Source of the DNA: Paracoccaceae bacterium
GTDB taxonomy: Bacteria > Pseudomonadota > Alphaproteobacteria > Rhodobacterales > Rhodobacteraceae
Length of the DNA stretch: 32,306 bases
Assembly: GCA_013214575.1 (NCBI GenBank)
Contig: JABSSD010000014.1
Coordinates: 1 to 32,306 of the forward strand
Direction of reading: 5' to 3'
Shown here piece by piece: positions 31,752 through 32,306 of the stretch. Position numbers and translations under genes: made by a program. Numbering within the stretch: the first letter of the stretch is position 1; the number at the start of each line of letters is the position of its first letter. The notes under the pieces were generated by a model. That model made no database searches and was not told the origin of the DNA. It saw only the letters and a program-made list of their open reading frames with translations.

Positions 31752-32306
31752 GTCAATTCTACCTTTGCTGTTGATGCTGGCATCAGGTCGCCAAGCTCTT
31801 TGGCTGAAGTAGCCGGTTTATCTCATTCGTAAACGATACGAATATCACAGAAAATGAGTAACGAGGGCGTGGATTGCAGCCTGGCGCCGCGATGGTCACA
31901 AATGGCCAGGTTGCGGACAATGCCATCACTTATTGTCATTGGTCTACAGGAGCGAACGGCCCTGACCAGCTGTTCGCGCCAAACACGTCTAACGGCCGCT
32001 CCCAGCCCAAAGCAGACTCGTTTGCCGGGTGCAACGAGCCGATGAATCTCATTGCAACATTGGCGGTTGAGCCAATCTCTCTAAAGACTGCTTCGATCTT
32101 GGGGCCAGGAAACTTTCTCACGTAGCAATGCGCGCAGATGGGCCAATGCCTTATGACCAGCCCACCCCGTTCCCCTTATCAGAGAGCCAATGAGCAGTAG
32201 GTCTGTTCTGATTTCGAATTCTTCGAATTGGACAGGACGCGACAATGAGGTGACTCGTAGGGCCTGGCGCAATTGCAGGGGGCCACAGAAAGCGACATGG
32301 CTTTTC
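31752..32306. other. 555-bp right edge without convincing gene
   Basis: Near the phage gene an inverted repeat, TTCGTA and TACGAA around five bases (31829-31845), could mark the prophage edge or an operator. Beyond it, short frames on both strands (for example 31936-32121 and 32081-32272 on the minus strand) lack recognisable motifs or ribosome binding sites. Two TTCGAA palindromes occur near 32213-32230. I assign nothing else. Confidence 0.45.

Noticed and set aside
1-32306. CRISPR array or tRNA/rRNA genes
   Set aside because: I saw no regularly spaced direct repeats with unique spacers and no tRNA-like cloverleaf or rRNA sequence; the direct repeats at 280 and 29781 are too few and too closely spaced.

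Overview
The window looks like chromosomal DNA of a Roseobacter-group alphaproteobacterium (order Rhodobacterales). The evidence is gene content: a 407-residue ALAS-type HemA with an FnrL-type box, hemA next to a RodZ-like protein and ispG, a TakP-like TRAP transporter, DUF2852, RDD and Bpt genes, GC-rich codon use, and intergenic repeats of a kind I associate with this group. Genus cannot be fixed from sequence alone.

Layout, left to right. Positions 1-653 hold a wrecked IS5-family transposase relic. An M20 peptidase (-) and hemA (+) diverge around an FNR box. A RodZ-like gene and ispG follow on the + strand, then a perfect REP-like inverted repeat. An M48/TPR protease and a DsbA-like oxidoreductase share a two-gene minus-strand operon. 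Divergent from it are an aminotransferase and an N-acetylmuramoyl-L-alanine amidase, then penicillin-binding protein 1A and prfB. After a 0.5 kb stretch with no recognised gene come a DUF2189 membrane protein, an XRE-type regulator (-), a small conserved hypothetical (+), and ilvH and ilvB (-). Upstream of ilvB is a complete-looking transcription attenuator: promoter, a 15-codon Ile/Leu/Val-rich leader peptide, mutually exclusive hairpins and a U-tract terminator.

Next is a sensory and uptake module. A NarL-type response regulator and a Cache-domain histidine kinase (-) diverge from a three-gene TRAP operon (+). Its binding protein keeps the residues that hold the cation and 2-oxoacid in TakP. 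A hairpin separates the binding-protein gene from the two membrane subunits, both unusually long. A minus-strand housekeeping cluster follows: VOC, Bpt, RDD, DUF2852.

The right 2.5 kb is accessory and degraded. It holds direct repeats resembling insertion-sequence ends, a frameshifted adenine-methyltransferase pseudogene, a Mor-like HTH gene, a small phage-type ORF and a Mu gpG-like virion morphogenesis gene. I read these as the remains of a Mu-like prophage, followed by 0.5 kb with no convincing gene.

The most interesting signals are regulatory rather than a wholly new system: the ilvB attenuator, twin palindromes in the ilvB-ilvH gap, the kinase/TRAP pairing and the FNR box at hemA.
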